Shown: positions 50,975 to 60,131 of the stretch, one piece after another | Position numbering within the stretch: the first letter of the stretch is position 1 | Layout: each line of letters begins with the position of its first letter | Assembly: GCA_965116765.1 (NCBI GenBank) | Contig: OZ220718.1 | Coordinates: forward strand, 1,116,001 to 1,180,000 | From: JAJEEA01 sp965116765 | GTDB lineage: Bacteria > Acidobacteriota > Vicinamibacteria > Vicinamibacterales > UBA8438 | Direction: 5' to 3' | Length of the DNA: 64,000 nt | Translations under genes and position numbers: made by a program | The notes under the pieces: generated by a model | Databases searched by the model: none | What the model saw: only the letters and a program-made list of their open reading frames with translations | Told to the model about the DNA's origin: nothing

Positions 50975-52179
50975 TGGACGACTCCGTCGGGCTGCTCGTG
51001 GCGCTCGTGGCCCTGCTCGCGGGTCTCGCCGTCGGGAAGGCCTGGGAGCGCTACAAGCTCCGCGCGGGACGCTGGATCGACCTCCGCCGGGCCCGAGAGT
51101 CGCCCCGCTACCTGCTGGGGCTCAACATGCTGGTGTCGAACCAGCTCGACCCCGCCATCGAGGAGCTGAACACCGCGGTCGACCTCGACGCCGACGCCCT
51201 CGAGCTGCACCTGATACTCGGCAACCTGTACCGGGAGAAGGGGCAGGTCACCCGCGCGATCCAGCTTCACCAGCAGGCGCTGCAGCGGCCCAAGCTGACG
51301 AGAGGCGAGCAGGCCTACCTGCTGCTGTGCCTCGGGCTCGACTTCAAGCGCGGCGGCTTCGTCGACCGGGCCGTCGAGGCCTTCACGGAGGTGCTGCGCA
51401 TCGACGGCGACAACCGGCAGGCGCTGTCGAACCTCGAGAAGCTGCACGAGGAGCAGCAGCAGTGGCACGAGGCCCGCGCCGTCCGGCGGCGGCTCGCGGC
51501 CCTCGCCGGGCCCGGCGAACGGCCGAGGCACCAGGCCATCCTGGCGTTCCTCGAGACCCGCCTCGGCGTGCAGGCGCTGGAGCAGGCCGACCCGGCCGAG
51601 GCGGTGTCGCGGTTCGAGGCGGCGATCGCCCTCGACGAGCGCGCCGTCCCCGCCTACCTCGACCTCGGCGACCTGCAGCGCCGCGAGGGCCGTCTCGACG
51701 AGGCCGTCGCGACCTGGGGTCGGGTTCCCGACGTCGCGCCCGACCGCGCCTACCTGATCCTGGACCGGGTCGAGGCCGTGAGCCGCGAGCAGGGAGACGC
51801 CGAGCGCTTCCCCGCCCTGTGCCGACGCCTCATCGACGCCAACCCGCAGGACTGGCGCGCCCGGCTGGCGTTGGGGCGCCACCTCGCCGACCGCGGCGAT
51901 CCGTCCGTCGCGCTGGACCTGCTCTTCGACTCGCTGGCGCACAACCCGCACGCCCTGAGCGTGCATCAGGTCGTGTGGCAGGCCCTCGCCGCCCTCCGCT
52001 TCGACGAGTCCCGGGTCCGCCGCTACACGGCGCTGATGAGCGGCGCGGTGTTCTACCGGGACCCCCACGTGTGCATGCAGTGCCGCTATCGCAGCACCGA
52101 GCTGCTGTGGCAGTGCCCGCAGTGCCACGAATGGAACACCTTCGTCGAAGAGCGGATCACCCCGGCCGAGGAGAGCTGA
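50974..52179 (+). CDS. lapB: LapB/YciM-type TPR and rubredoxin-like LPS regulator
   Basis: The 401-aa protein has an N-terminal transmembrane helix (about 5-22), a series of TPR helical repeats (about 45-350) and a C-terminal metal knuckle with CMQC and CPQC pairs, the LapB build. In enterobacteria LapB couples LPS assembly to FtsH-dependent LpxC degradation. Being translationally linked (TGATG) to kdsD in a KDO operon strongly supports the same role here. The last codons lie in a short tandem duplication with the coaE start region. Confidence 0.9.
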   Translation: MDDSVGLLVALVALLAGLAVGKAWERYKLRAGRWIDLRRARESPRYLLGLNMLVSNQLDPAIEELNTAVDLDADALELHLILGNLYREKGQVTRAIQLHQQALQRPKLTRGEQAYLLLCLGLDFKRGGFVDRAVEAFTEVLRIDGDNRQALSNLEKLHEEQQQWHEARAVRRRLAALAGPGERPRHQAILAFLETRLGVQALEQADPAEAVSRFEAAIALDERAVPAYLDLGDLQRREGRLDEAVATWGRVPDVAPDRAYLILDRVEAVSREQGDAERFPALCRRLIDANPQDWRARLALGRHLADRGDPSVALDLLFDSLAHNPHALSVHQVVWQALAALRFDESRVRRYTALMSGAVFYRDPHVCMQCRYRSTELLWQCPQCHEWNTFVEERITPAEES

Positions 52180-52262
52180 CGAGATGCGGGACGGCGCGCC
52201 CGTCACGATCCGTGTGGCCCACGAGGCGCGCATCACCCCGGCCGGGGAGGACGGACGATGCG
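52150..52262 (+). repeat. 76-bp tandem duplication at the lapB/coaE junction
   Basis: ATCACCCCGGCCGAGGAGAG at 52156 and ATCACCCCGGCCGGGGAGGA at 52232 begin two units, each followed by a GATGCGGG start-like block (ATG 52184 and the real coaE ATG 52258). The coaE ribosome site thus derives from the end of lapB. Similar duplications occur at 15718 and 21731. Confidence 0.65.
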
Positions 52263-52860
52263 GGTGGTGCTGACCGGGGGCATCGCCACCGGCAAGAGCC
52301 GCGTGCTCGACCGTTTCGCGGCCCACGGCGTGCCGACGTCCGACGCGGACCGGTGGGCCCACGACGCGATAGCGCCGGGCGGGCCGGCGTGGCAGGACGT
52401 GCGCGACCGCTTCGGGCCTTCGGTGATCGACGCCGAGGGACGCGTCGACCGGCGCCGGCTCGGCGCCATCGTCTTCGCCGACGATGCGGCCCGGGCCGAC
52501 CTGAACGCCATCGTGCATCCCCGGGTCCGGCGCGCCATCGCCGGCTGGTTCGACGAGATCGAGCGGCGCCCCGGCCATCGGTTCGGCGTCGTCGCGATAC
52601 CCTTGTTCTTCGAGAGCCCGCGGACCGAGTCGTTCGACCGGGTCATCGTGACCGCCTGCGGGCGCGAGGCCCAGGTCGCGCGGGTGGTCGCGCGCGGCTT
52701 CAGCCGGGACGAGGCCGAACGCCGCATCGCCGCCCAGCTGCCGACCGAGGAGAAGGTGCGCCGGGCCGACCACGTGATTCGGACCGACGGGACGCTGGCC
52801 GAGACCGACCGGCAGGTCGACGCGGTGTACCGCGAGCTCGCGGCCCTGTCGGGCGGGTGA
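52258..52860 (+). CDS. coaE: dephospho-CoA kinase
   Basis: The 200-aa kinase phosphorylates dephospho-CoA in the last step of CoA synthesis. P-loop GGIATGKS at residues 7-14, TSDADRWAHD, HPRVRRAI, IPLFFES and the RADHVIRTDGTL end are all family features; the P-loop reads GIATGKS instead of GIGSGKS, a mild variant. GGGGAGGA five bases before the ATG is the strongest ribosome site in the region. Confidence 0.93.
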   Translation: MRVVLTGGIATGKSRVLDRFAAHGVPTSDADRWAHDAIAPGGPAWQDVRDRFGPSVIDAEGRVDRRRLGAIVFADDAARADLNAIVHPRVRRAIAGWFDEIERRPGHRFGVVAIPLFFESPRTESFDRVIVTACGREAQVARVVARGFSRDEAERRIAAQLPTEEKVRRADHVIRTDGTLAETDRQVDAVYRELAALSGG

Positions 52861-53183
52861 ACCGGCGACACCGGCGGCGCGACGGCTCGGTGCCGCCTCC
52901 CGACGCGGCTCTCGGCGCCGCCCGGCCGCGACCGCGCCGCCCGCCGGCGAGACCGTCTACCGGCGCTCCCGACCGCTGGACCGGCGCCCGCGACCGCCGA
53001 GCGTGATTCCCCTTGCCCCGGCGGCTCGGGCGACGGCAACCTGTGCAGCGGGAGTACGATGTCGGCGAGGCGGCATGGAACCTCGATCGGGGGTCGACAC
53101 GTATAGACCACGCGGGGAGGCGTCGGCGCTCGTGGGCGCCGGCACGCGGCGGATGCGGGCCGGCGGATACCGGGGGCGGGGCG
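52861..53183. other. gene-free stretch before the ABC transporter
   Basis: These 323 bases hold no frame I can support. TATAGA at 53102-53107 in an otherwise GC-rich stretch might be the -10 of the ABC operon, about 76 bp before its ATG, but no -35 is convincing. No member of the dispersed repeat family is present. Confidence 0.4.
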
Positions 53184-53879
53184 ATGAACGAGACCGAGGC
53201 GTTGGTGGAAATCCGGGACCTGCACAAGCAGTTCCGGCGCGGATCGGAGCGGATCGAGGTCCTGCAGGGGGTCACCATCGACCTTCCGCGGGGAGACTTC
53301 CTGGCCCTCATGGGCCCGTCGGGCTCGGGCAAGACGACCCTGCTCAACCTCCTCGGCGGCCTCGACACCCCGAGCGACGGCTCGGTGACGGTGGGCGGCG
53401 ACCGCATCGACCGCATGTCGGGCGGGAGGCTCGCGCGCTGGCGGGCGCGCCACATCGGCTTCGTCTTCCAGCTCTACAACCTGCTGCCGGTGCTGACGGC
53501 GGAGCGCAACGTCGAGCTGCCGCTGCTGCTGACCTCCCTGTCCCGGGCCGAGCGCCGCCGCCACGTGGCCACCGCCCTCGAGGTCGTCGGCCTGTCGCAC
53601 CGCGCCAAGCACTATCCGCGCCAGCTCTCCGGGGGGCAGGAGCAGCGCGTCGGCATCGCGCGGGCCATCGTCACCGACCCCACCCTGCTCCTCTGCGACG
53701 AGCCCACCGGCGACCTCGACCGGAAGTCGGGCGACGAGATCCTCGACCTGCTGCACGCGCTCAACACCGACCACGGCAAGACCATCGTGATGGTGACGCA
53801 CGACGCCCACGCGGCCGACCGCGCGCGGCGCACCCTCCACCTCAACAAGGGCGTGCTCTCGACGGAGCCCGAGTCATGA
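53184..53879 (+). CDS. MacB/LolD-type ABC transporter ATP-binding protein
   Basis: The 231-aa ATPase has Walker A GPSGSGKTT (44-52), Q-loop FVFQLYNLLPVLTAERNVELP, signature LSGGQEQRVGIARAI, Walker B LLLCDEPTGDLD and the H-loop VTHDAHAAD. QLYNLLPVLTA is typical of LolD/MacB mechanotransmission ATPases, which drive lipoprotein release or tripartite export. It is followed by two permeases, the first coupled by ATGA. Confidence 0.92.
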   Translation: MNETEALVEIRDLHKQFRRGSERIEVLQGVTIDLPRGDFLALMGPSGSGKTTLLNLLGGLDTPSDGSVTVGGDRIDRMSGGRLARWRARHIGFVFQLYNLLPVLTAERNVELPLLLTSLSRAERRRHVATALEVVGLSHRAKHYPRQLSGGQEQRVGIARAIVTDPTLLLCDEPTGDLDRKSGDEILDLLHALNTDHGKTIVMVTHDAHAADRARRTLHLNKGVLSTEPES

Positions 53880-55026
53880 AGTTCCTGCCCCTCGTCTGGA
53901 AGAACCTGTTCCGGCGCAAGGTCCGCACCCTGTTCACGGTGCTGTCGATCGTGGTGGCCTTCGTCCTGTTCGCGTACCTCGCGGCCATCCGCGTCGCGTT
54001 CGGGTCGGGGGTCGAGGTGGCGGGGGCGGACCGCATGCTCGTCATCCACAAGGTGTCCCTCGTCCAGCCCCTCCCCGAGAGCTACCTGGGGCGCATCGCG
54101 TCGATCGACGGGGTCGAGGACGTCAGCCACATGTCGTGGTTCGGCGGCGTCTACCAGGACCCGCGGAACTTCTTCGCGCAGTTCGCGGTCGACCCCGAGA
54201 GCTACCTCCGGCTCTACCCCGAGGTCGTGCTGAGCGACGCCGAGCGCGAGGCGTGGCTTCGGAACCGGACCGGGGCCATCGTCGGGAGGACCACCGCCGA
54301 TCGGTTCGGGTGGGAGGTCGGCGACCGCATTCCCCTCCAGGGCACCATCTTCCGGACCCGCAGCGGCCCGACCTGGGAGTTCACCATCGACGGCATCTAC
54401 GAGGCGGGGGTGGAGGGCTACGACACGTCGACGTTCCTCTTCCACCACGAGTACATGATGGAGGCCAACGACCTCGGCCAGCGCTTCATCGGCCAGTTCG
54501 TCATCCGCGTCGACGACCCCGCACGGTCGGCCGACGTCGCCGCCGCCATCGACGCCCGCTTCGCCAACTCGCCGGCCGAGACCCGGACGTCGACGGAGCA
54601 GGCGTTCCTGCAGGGGTTCGCCGACCAGATCGGCAACATCGGGGCCATCGTCACCGCGGTGCTCGGCGCGGTCTTCTTCACCATCCTGCTGATCACCGCA
54701 AACACCATGGCGCAGTCCATCCGCGAGCGGACCGGCGAGCTGGGGGTGCTGAAGACCCTCGGCTTCACCGACCGCGGCGTCCTCGGCCTCGTCCTCGCCG
54801 AGTCGCTCGCCATCGCGGCGGCGGGGGGCGCGGCGGGCCTCGGCCTCGGCTACCTGCTCATCGACCTCGGCGACCCGACCGGGGGCTTCCTGCCGGCGTT
54901 CGTCGTCCCCCGCGGCGATCTGGCGGCGGGGGCGTCCTCGCTGTCCTCCTCGGCCTCGCGGCCGGCGCCCTGCCCGCCGTGCAGGCGACGCGGCTGCGCA
55001 TCGTCGACGCGTTGCGGAAGGTGTAG
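53876..55026 (+). CDS. FtsX-like ABC permease with a 3' frameshift
   Basis: A MacB/FtsX-type permease: N-terminal membrane helix (about 17-37), periplasmic domain, then helices near 262 and 300-325. From about residue 352 the frame goes wrong: the expected end (GVLAVLLGLAAGALPAVQA, then LRIVDALRKV and TAG 55024-55026) is in the next frame. One extra G in the five-G run at 54928-54932 restores it. As written, translation runs to 55063 with a Ser/Cys/Arg-rich tail overlapping the next gene. Start ATG 53876 overlaps the ATPase stop. True mutation or base-call error cannot be told apart here. Confidence 0.8.
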
Positions 55027-55032
55027 CGAACG

Positions 55033-56220
55033 ATGCGATTCCTGGCCCAGATCCTCACGATGATCGTCCTGACGCTGCGCACCGTGCCGCAGCGGGCCGG
55101 CTCGTCCCTCGTCGCGGTCACCGGGGTGGCCGGCGTGGTCGTCGTCTTCGTGGCGGTGCTCTCCATCGCCGAGGGGTTCCGCGCCGCCCTCGCCGGGGCC
55201 GGGTCGCCCGACACCGCCATCGTCATGCGGGGCGGCAGCGACACCGAGCTGAGCAGCGTGCTGCCCCTCGAGAGCACCCGGGTCATCCGGGACGCGCCCG
55301 GCGTGCGGCGGTCGGCGGAGGGCGCGGTCGCCTCGGCCGAGCTGTTCGTGGTCGTCGACGTGCCCAAGCGCAGCACGGGCACCCCGGCCAACGTCCCCCT
55401 GCGCGGCGTCGAGCCGGCCGCGTTCGCGGTGCGCGACGAGGTGCGCATCGTCGAGGGGCGGACGTTCCGGCCGGGCACGAACGAGATCATCGTGGGCCGC
55501 AGCGCCGCCGCCCAGTTCTCGGGCATCGAGCTCGGCACGGTCCAGCGCTGGGGCGAGAGCGCATGGGAGGTCGTCGGCATCTTCGAGGCCGGGGGCACCA
55601 TCGCCGAGTCCGAGATCTGGTGCGACGCCCGGGTGCTCCAGCCGGCCTACCGCCGCGGCGACTCGTTCCAGTCGGTCTACGCGCGGCTCGAGTCGCCAGC
55701 CGCCTTCGATGCGTTCAAGGACGCCCTGACCACCGATCCCCGCCTTGACGTCATGGTCGAGCGCGAGGAGGACTACTACCTCGGACAGACCCAGACCGTC
55801 ACCGCCATCATCACCGGCATCGGCGCCGTCATCGCGTTCCTCATGGGCATCGGCGCCGTCTTCGGCGCCATCAACACCATGTACACCGCGGTGGCCGCCC
55901 GCACCCGCGAGATCGCGACCCTGCGCGCCCTCGGGTTCTCCAGCGGACCGGTGGTCATCTCCGTCATGGCGGAGTCGGTGGCGCTCGCCGTCGCCGGCGG
56001 GCTCCTCGGCGGCCTCCTCGCCTACGCCGGGTTCAACGGCTACCAGACCGCCACCATCAACTGGCAGACGTTCAGCCAGGTGGCGTTCGCCTTCCGGGTC
56101 ACCCCCGCCCTGCTCGTCCAGGGCATCGTGTGGGCCGTGGTGATGGGCTTCTTCGGAGGCCTCTTCCCGGCCGTCCGCGCCGCCCGCCTGCCGGTCGCCA
56201 CGGCGCTACGGGAGCTGTAG
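55033..56220 (+). CDS. FtsX-like ABC permease, second subunit
   Basis: The 395-aa permease has an N-terminal helix (about 25-45), a MacB-type periplasmic domain (about 55-250), three C-terminal helices and the family ending FFGGLFPAVRAARLPVATALREL. It would form a heterodimer with the first permease, driven by the ATPase. Its start lies six bases after the native end of the first permease. An eroded copy of this gene's last 50 bases is present at 61013-61079. Confidence 0.88.
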   Translation: MRFLAQILTMIVLTLRTVPQRAGSSLVAVTGVAGVVVVFVAVLSIAEGFRAALAGAGSPDTAIVMRGGSDTELSSVLPLESTRVIRDAPGVRRSAEGAVASAELFVVVDVPKRSTGTPANVPLRGVEPAAFAVRDEVRIVEGRTFRPGTNEIIVGRSAAAQFSGIELGTVQRWGESAWEVVGIFEAGGTIAESEIWCDARVLQPAYRRGDSFQSVYARLESPAAFDAFKDALTTDPRLDVMVEREEDYYLGQTQTVTAIITGIGAVIAFLMGIGAVFGAINTMYTAVAARTREIATLRALGFSSGPVVISVMAESVALAVAGGLLGGLLAYAGFNGYQTATINWQTFSQVAFAFRVTPALLVQGIVWAVVMGFFGGLFPAVRAARLPVATALREL

Positions 56221-56494
56221 CGCCGCTCCTGCCCTGCCACCTCCCGAGGAACAACCCGGCACGCCCGCCCCGTTCCGGTGCGCTCCCCCACCGGCGCTCC
56301 TCACCACGTGCCGGGCAACAGCCCGCCGCAGCAGACCACCAAGCTCGTCGCCTGCCCCTCCGGTCCTCCATCTCGCGCGACCGGGCCACCCGTGCCACCA
56401 ACCGCTCGTGTATCTTGATGCCTGTCAATGCGCCCCCGCGCTCGCTCGGGCGACAATCCAACGGTTGACCCATACCCACTCTTCGCCTCCACCC

Positions 56495-57112
56495 ATGCTC
56501 CATGAGGCCGTTAACCCACACCGCCGCCTTCGCCACCTCCTCGCCCCGCTGATCTCGTTCCCCATGCCCGAAGGGGCCCACTTTTGGGTAGCTCACCCCA
56601 TCGGCATCAACGCAATCGCCGCTGCGTACCTGCCCGTCCCATTCGCGCCCCTCTGGTGGCCCGAGCTTGACTGGTCCAGACGCCGCGTCTGGGGATGGAC
56701 CACAGCCGCCACGCTCCTCGCCGCCATCTACGCGGGACTCTTCGGATTGTTCTTCCACAAGTCGTGCGACCCCCTGTGGCAGAAAGCCGTCGCCTTCGCT
56801 CTCCTCCCCGTCGCGGCGAGCTGCTCCGTATACGCTACGTACGCCCTCACGCACCGACGCGACCACTCATCGCACTCGCGCTACACTACCCCGCGACGAT
56901 TCTGCCTTCTCCTGCCGCCCGTCCTCGCTACCTTCTCCGCGCTCACGGCCCTGACCGCCTTGGCGCCGCTCAGCGAAGCCGACGGCGCGCCAAGGCTCCT
57001 CTTCGTAATGGCCCACGCTCTGAACGGGCTCGTCGTCGGCATGGGTACCCTCGCGATGACGTGCTACCTCAAGCTCATGCGGCAATTTTGGCCGCCGCCC
57101 CCGGTGGAGTGA
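56495..57112 (+). CDS. hypothetical five-helix membrane protein
   Basis: A 205-aa protein with about five hydrophobic helices (segments starting near residues 30, 62, 88, 122 and 145). I do not recognise the family. ATG 56495 is chosen as the start because the preceding in-frame codons to GTG 56408 look non-coding; no ribosome site is clear for either. It is followed after 32 bp by the pentapeptide-repeat membrane protein, and both lie in DNA with fewer G and C than the surroundings, so they may have arrived together. Confidence 0.55.
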   Translation: MLHEAVNPHRRLRHLLAPLISFPMPEGAHFWVAHPIGINAIAAAYLPVPFAPLWWPELDWSRRRVWGWTTAATLLAAIYAGLFGLFFHKSCDPLWQKAVAFALLPVAASCSVYATYALTHRRDHSSHSRYTTPRRFCLLLPPVLATFSALTALTALAPLSEADGAPRLLFVMAHALNGLVVGMGTLAMTCYLKLMRQFWPPPPVE

Positions 57113-57144
57113 TTGACGAACGGGTTCCCGACCGGAGGTCACCC

Positions 57145-59112
57145 ATGCCGCTCCCACACGAACCGTACGGCGCCCCCCGGGTCCTGTCGCTTCTGCAGGC
57201 CGTGAACGACAGCGCCCGCCTGTTTCGAACGGTTCTTCTGTCGTTCATGATCTTCTCGGTGTACATCCTCATCATCGCCTTGTCGGCCAGCGATGAGCTC
57301 TTGTTCAAGGACGGCGCCTTGCGGGCGCCGATTTTGAACGTCAACGTGCAGGCGTCCCACTATTTCCTCGGAACTCCCTGGATTCTCCTGCTTCTGCACG
57401 TCAACCTACTGATTCAGGCGATCTTCCTCGCCCGCAAGGTCGAAGACTACCAGCAGGCCCTGGTTCCCAATCTCGGACTGGCTCACAGGCGTGAAATGCA
57501 CCGGCTGCTGTTCCCCGTTCCCCTGGTCCAACTCGCCGGCGGCCCAGCCTCGGGGGTGCCGTTGTGGCTACTCAGGCTGTTCGTGTACGCGGTCCTCGTC
57601 CTGCTGCCGCTGATTACGCTCGGCGTGATTCAGGCCCAGTTTTTGGACTACCAGAGCGCTTGGATTACACGAATGCACTCCGGCGTTCTGGTAGCGGATG
57701 TTGTCGTTGTCGCCTGTTTGTGGCCCAAGATCAACTCGCTCTATGTCAGGACAGGTAAGCTGAGTCGGCTGCTGTCGCTCGCCCCGATAGCGGTCGTGAC
57801 CACCATCTTTTTCGTCATCGGCCCGCTCTTCCCCCTGCTCCTCAACGGCATCGACCCGGACGACAACGTTTTCCTCCGCGGCGCCCGAGACAGCCTCCGG
57901 GCCCTTCACTTCCTCGACGTTCAGAATCGAAGACTGTATCTGGAGGCGGAAGGCACTGTTCCGGAGGATGCGTGTATCGACGGCACGCTAGCGCTGAATC
58001 TGACCGGACGGTCATACAGGAATGCAAATCTGTCAGATTCTGTACTATGCAATGCGGTGTTGACCGGTGCGCAACTGCAAGGTGCAGTCCTTACGGATGC
58101 CCGGCTCGAGGGCGCGGATCTTCGGAATGCTGGCCTACAGGGCGCCACCCTCCGTGACGCAACGCTGCTCAGGGCTCGACTGCGCGGAGCCAGACTTCAG
58201 GGGGCCGACCTGACGGATGCTCGACTTCCCGGCGTTGCCTTCGTTGGCGCCCAACTCCAGGGTGCAGATCTGACGCGGACCCGGCTGCGGCAAGCCGACC
58301 TGTCGAACGCGCAGCTCCAAGGGGCGCTGCTAGCGCAGACAGAGTTGACCGGCGCGCGCTTGACCGGAGCTCAGATTCACGGGTCCATGCTGTTGAACGC
58401 CCAACTAGAGGGCGCCCGGTTGGAGGAAGCTCGATTTCAGGGCGCATATGTTCTATACACGAACTTTGATGGCGCCTCGACCTCTGAACACCAGACACAG
58501 GGATACTACTTCAGGCATACGCAGTTTCACGGTGTGAATGGAGCTCTGCCGACGAATTGGGAAGATTGGGAGTGGGGTGAGGCCGAGTCGGAGAGCGAAC
58601 GGGCGTTTTGGGCGGCGGTTTCGCCCTGGCGTGTTCCGGCTTACCTACCCGTTGATCTCGAGTGGCTTCTGCTCGCGGGATCGGAGTACTTCCGAACGAG
58701 TTCGTTTCGAGGGCGCATCCGAAAGAGCGCGGGCTTGGCCACCAACCTGCTTTCTGTTTGCGAAGAGACGCTGAATCTGCCACTTTGGGAGAGAGGCCCC
58801 GATGATGAGGGGCTTTGCAGTCGGATGAGCGAGACAAATGAATACTCGCCCTACCTGGGGAACTTCGAACGGGGAGACGGTCGCGGCGAAGGTCCCGCAA
58901 TCGGGGCGTATTCGGAGAATGAAGGCATGAATTGGGTGACCGAATACGAAGGTGCGGTGTGCGAGGCGTTTGCGTTCGATCCGGCCACCTTGCTCAGAGC
59001 GGGCCTGTCCGGGCGGGTGGGCGTCGCCGAGAGGTTGATTCGGCAGTGGGTGCAGGAGGGTTGCGGGGCGGTCGAGGTGGCCCCGGGGCGAGGGTCCGCG
59101 ACGCCGGGCTGA
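57145..59112 (+). CDS. pentapeptide-repeat membrane protein
   Basis: The 655-aa protein has about five transmembrane helices in its first 250 residues (near 28, 75, 142, 180 and 218). A right-handed pentapeptide-repeat helix follows (about 281-446; A-D/N-L-x-x units such as LQGADLTDARL), then a C-terminal region with no recognised motif but several Trp, Glu and Cys residues. GGAGG six bases before ATG 57145 sets the start. Pentapeptide domains are rigid protein-contact or nucleic-acid-mimic rods; fused to a membrane module they are known in cyanobacteria and other bacteria without clear function. Base composition is lower in GC than its neighbours, which suggests transfer. Confidence 0.75.
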   Translation: MPLPHEPYGAPRVLSLLQAVNDSARLFRTVLLSFMIFSVYILIIALSASDELLFKDGALRAPILNVNVQASHYFLGTPWILLLLHVNLLIQAIFLARKVEDYQQALVPNLGLAHRREMHRLLFPVPLVQLAGGPASGVPLWLLRLFVYAVLVLLPLITLGVIQAQFLDYQSAWITRMHSGVLVADVVVVACLWPKINSLYVRTGKLSRLLSLAPIAVVTTIFFVIGPLFPLLLNGIDPDDNVFLRGARDSLRALHFLDVQNRRLYLEAEGTVPEDACIDGTLALNLTGRSYRNANLSDSVLCNAVLTGAQLQGAVLTDARLEGADLRNAGLQGATLRDATLLRARLRGARLQGADLTDARLPGVAFVGAQLQGADLTRTRLRQADLSNAQLQGALLAQTELTGARLTGAQIHGSMLLNAQLEGARLEEARFQGAYVLYTNFDGASTSEHQTQGYYFRHTQFHGVNGALPTNWEDWEWGEAESESERAFWAAVSPWRVPAYLPVDLEWLLLAGSEYFRTSSFRGRIRKSAGLATNLLSVCEETLNLPLWERGPDDEGLCSRMSETNEYSPYLGNFERGDGRGEGPAIGAYSENEGMNWVTEYEGAVCEAFAFDPATLLRAGLSGRVGVAERLIRQWVQEGCGAVEVAPGRGSATPG

Positions 59113-59139
59113 CCCCGGTCCTCACCGGAGTCGGTCCGG

Positions 59140-60052
59140 TCAACGGATCGCCCCGACGTCCGTGCGCCAAGCCTCCAGCGCCGCGAGCATGTGCTCGGCC
59201 CGCTGAGGCTGGGCTGCCGCCAAGTCCTCCCGCTTTCCCGGGTCCTCGTCGAGATCGAACAGTATCGGCGGCCCCGGCGTCCCTTCGTGGCGGTCGATCA
59301 CCAGCTTCCAGGGCCCGTCGCGAACCGCGGCGCCGTTCCAGAAGGTGCCGTCCGCCCCCCAGAAGAGCTGACGCCGGGCCAGGGCCTCCTGCCGGAGAAG
59401 GACCGGCGACAGGTCGACGCCGTCGAAGGCCGGCAACGCCATCCCCCCTACCCCCGAGCTTCCCGCCTCGGCCCCAGCCCCGGAGCCGACCAGCGCCAGC
59501 AGCGTGGGCATGACGTCGAGGGTCGACGCGAGCTGGCCCGACTCGGTCCCGGCGGGGATACGGCCCGGCCAGACCGCGATGGGCGGCACGCGGTGCCCGC
59601 CCTCCCAGTCGGTCGCCTTCAGGCCGCGCAGGGGGCCGTTCGAGCCCCACTGGGCGGCGCCGTTGTCCGAGAAGAACCACGCCAGGGTCCGGTCGGCGAT
59701 GCCGTGCGCCGCGAGAGCGTCGAGGGCGTCGCCGATGCCCGCGTCCATCTCCTGCACCATGGCGCGGTAGGCCCGTCGGCGGTCGGCGACCGAGCCCCGC
59801 GGGTCGAACTCGCCGCCGGTCGCGGTGGCGGCCGATGAACCGCAGGGCGTGCTGCGTGACGAGGTGGGTGGCGGGCTGGCGCTCAGCTCGTGGTCGCGCC
59901 ACCAGTCGGCCCGCCCCATGGTGTCGACGTGCGAGTGGTAGTCGATGTTGCCGCTGACGAAGCCGCGGAACTCGTCGAACCCGTGGCGCACCGGGTTGAA
60001 CCGTGCCCGGTAGCCGAGGTGCCACTTGCTGAAGATGCCGTGGCGTAGCCCC
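59140..60052 (-). pseudogene. truncated, decayed copy of the sulfatase gene
   Basis: This is nearly identical to the 3' two thirds of the sulfatase at 62194-63588, but lacks the signal peptide and the catalytic CSPTR region (homology stops near 60052). A region of about 75 bp around the HALRFI helix is also shortened, and its frame is shifted there: ATHLVTQHALRFIGRHRDR appears in another frame. An ATG at 59991 would give a 283-residue product with no active site, so it is a pseudogene. It and the intact copy form 0.9-kb direct repeats flanking the nucleotidyltransferase pair and the Uma2 gene. Confidence 0.85.
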
Positions 60053-60131
60053 GCACCCTCACGATCGGTTTAACGACATCCCGTCCGCGATCCCTGGCCG
60101 CCGCCGGACGTGTGCCGCGCGTGCACTGCGA

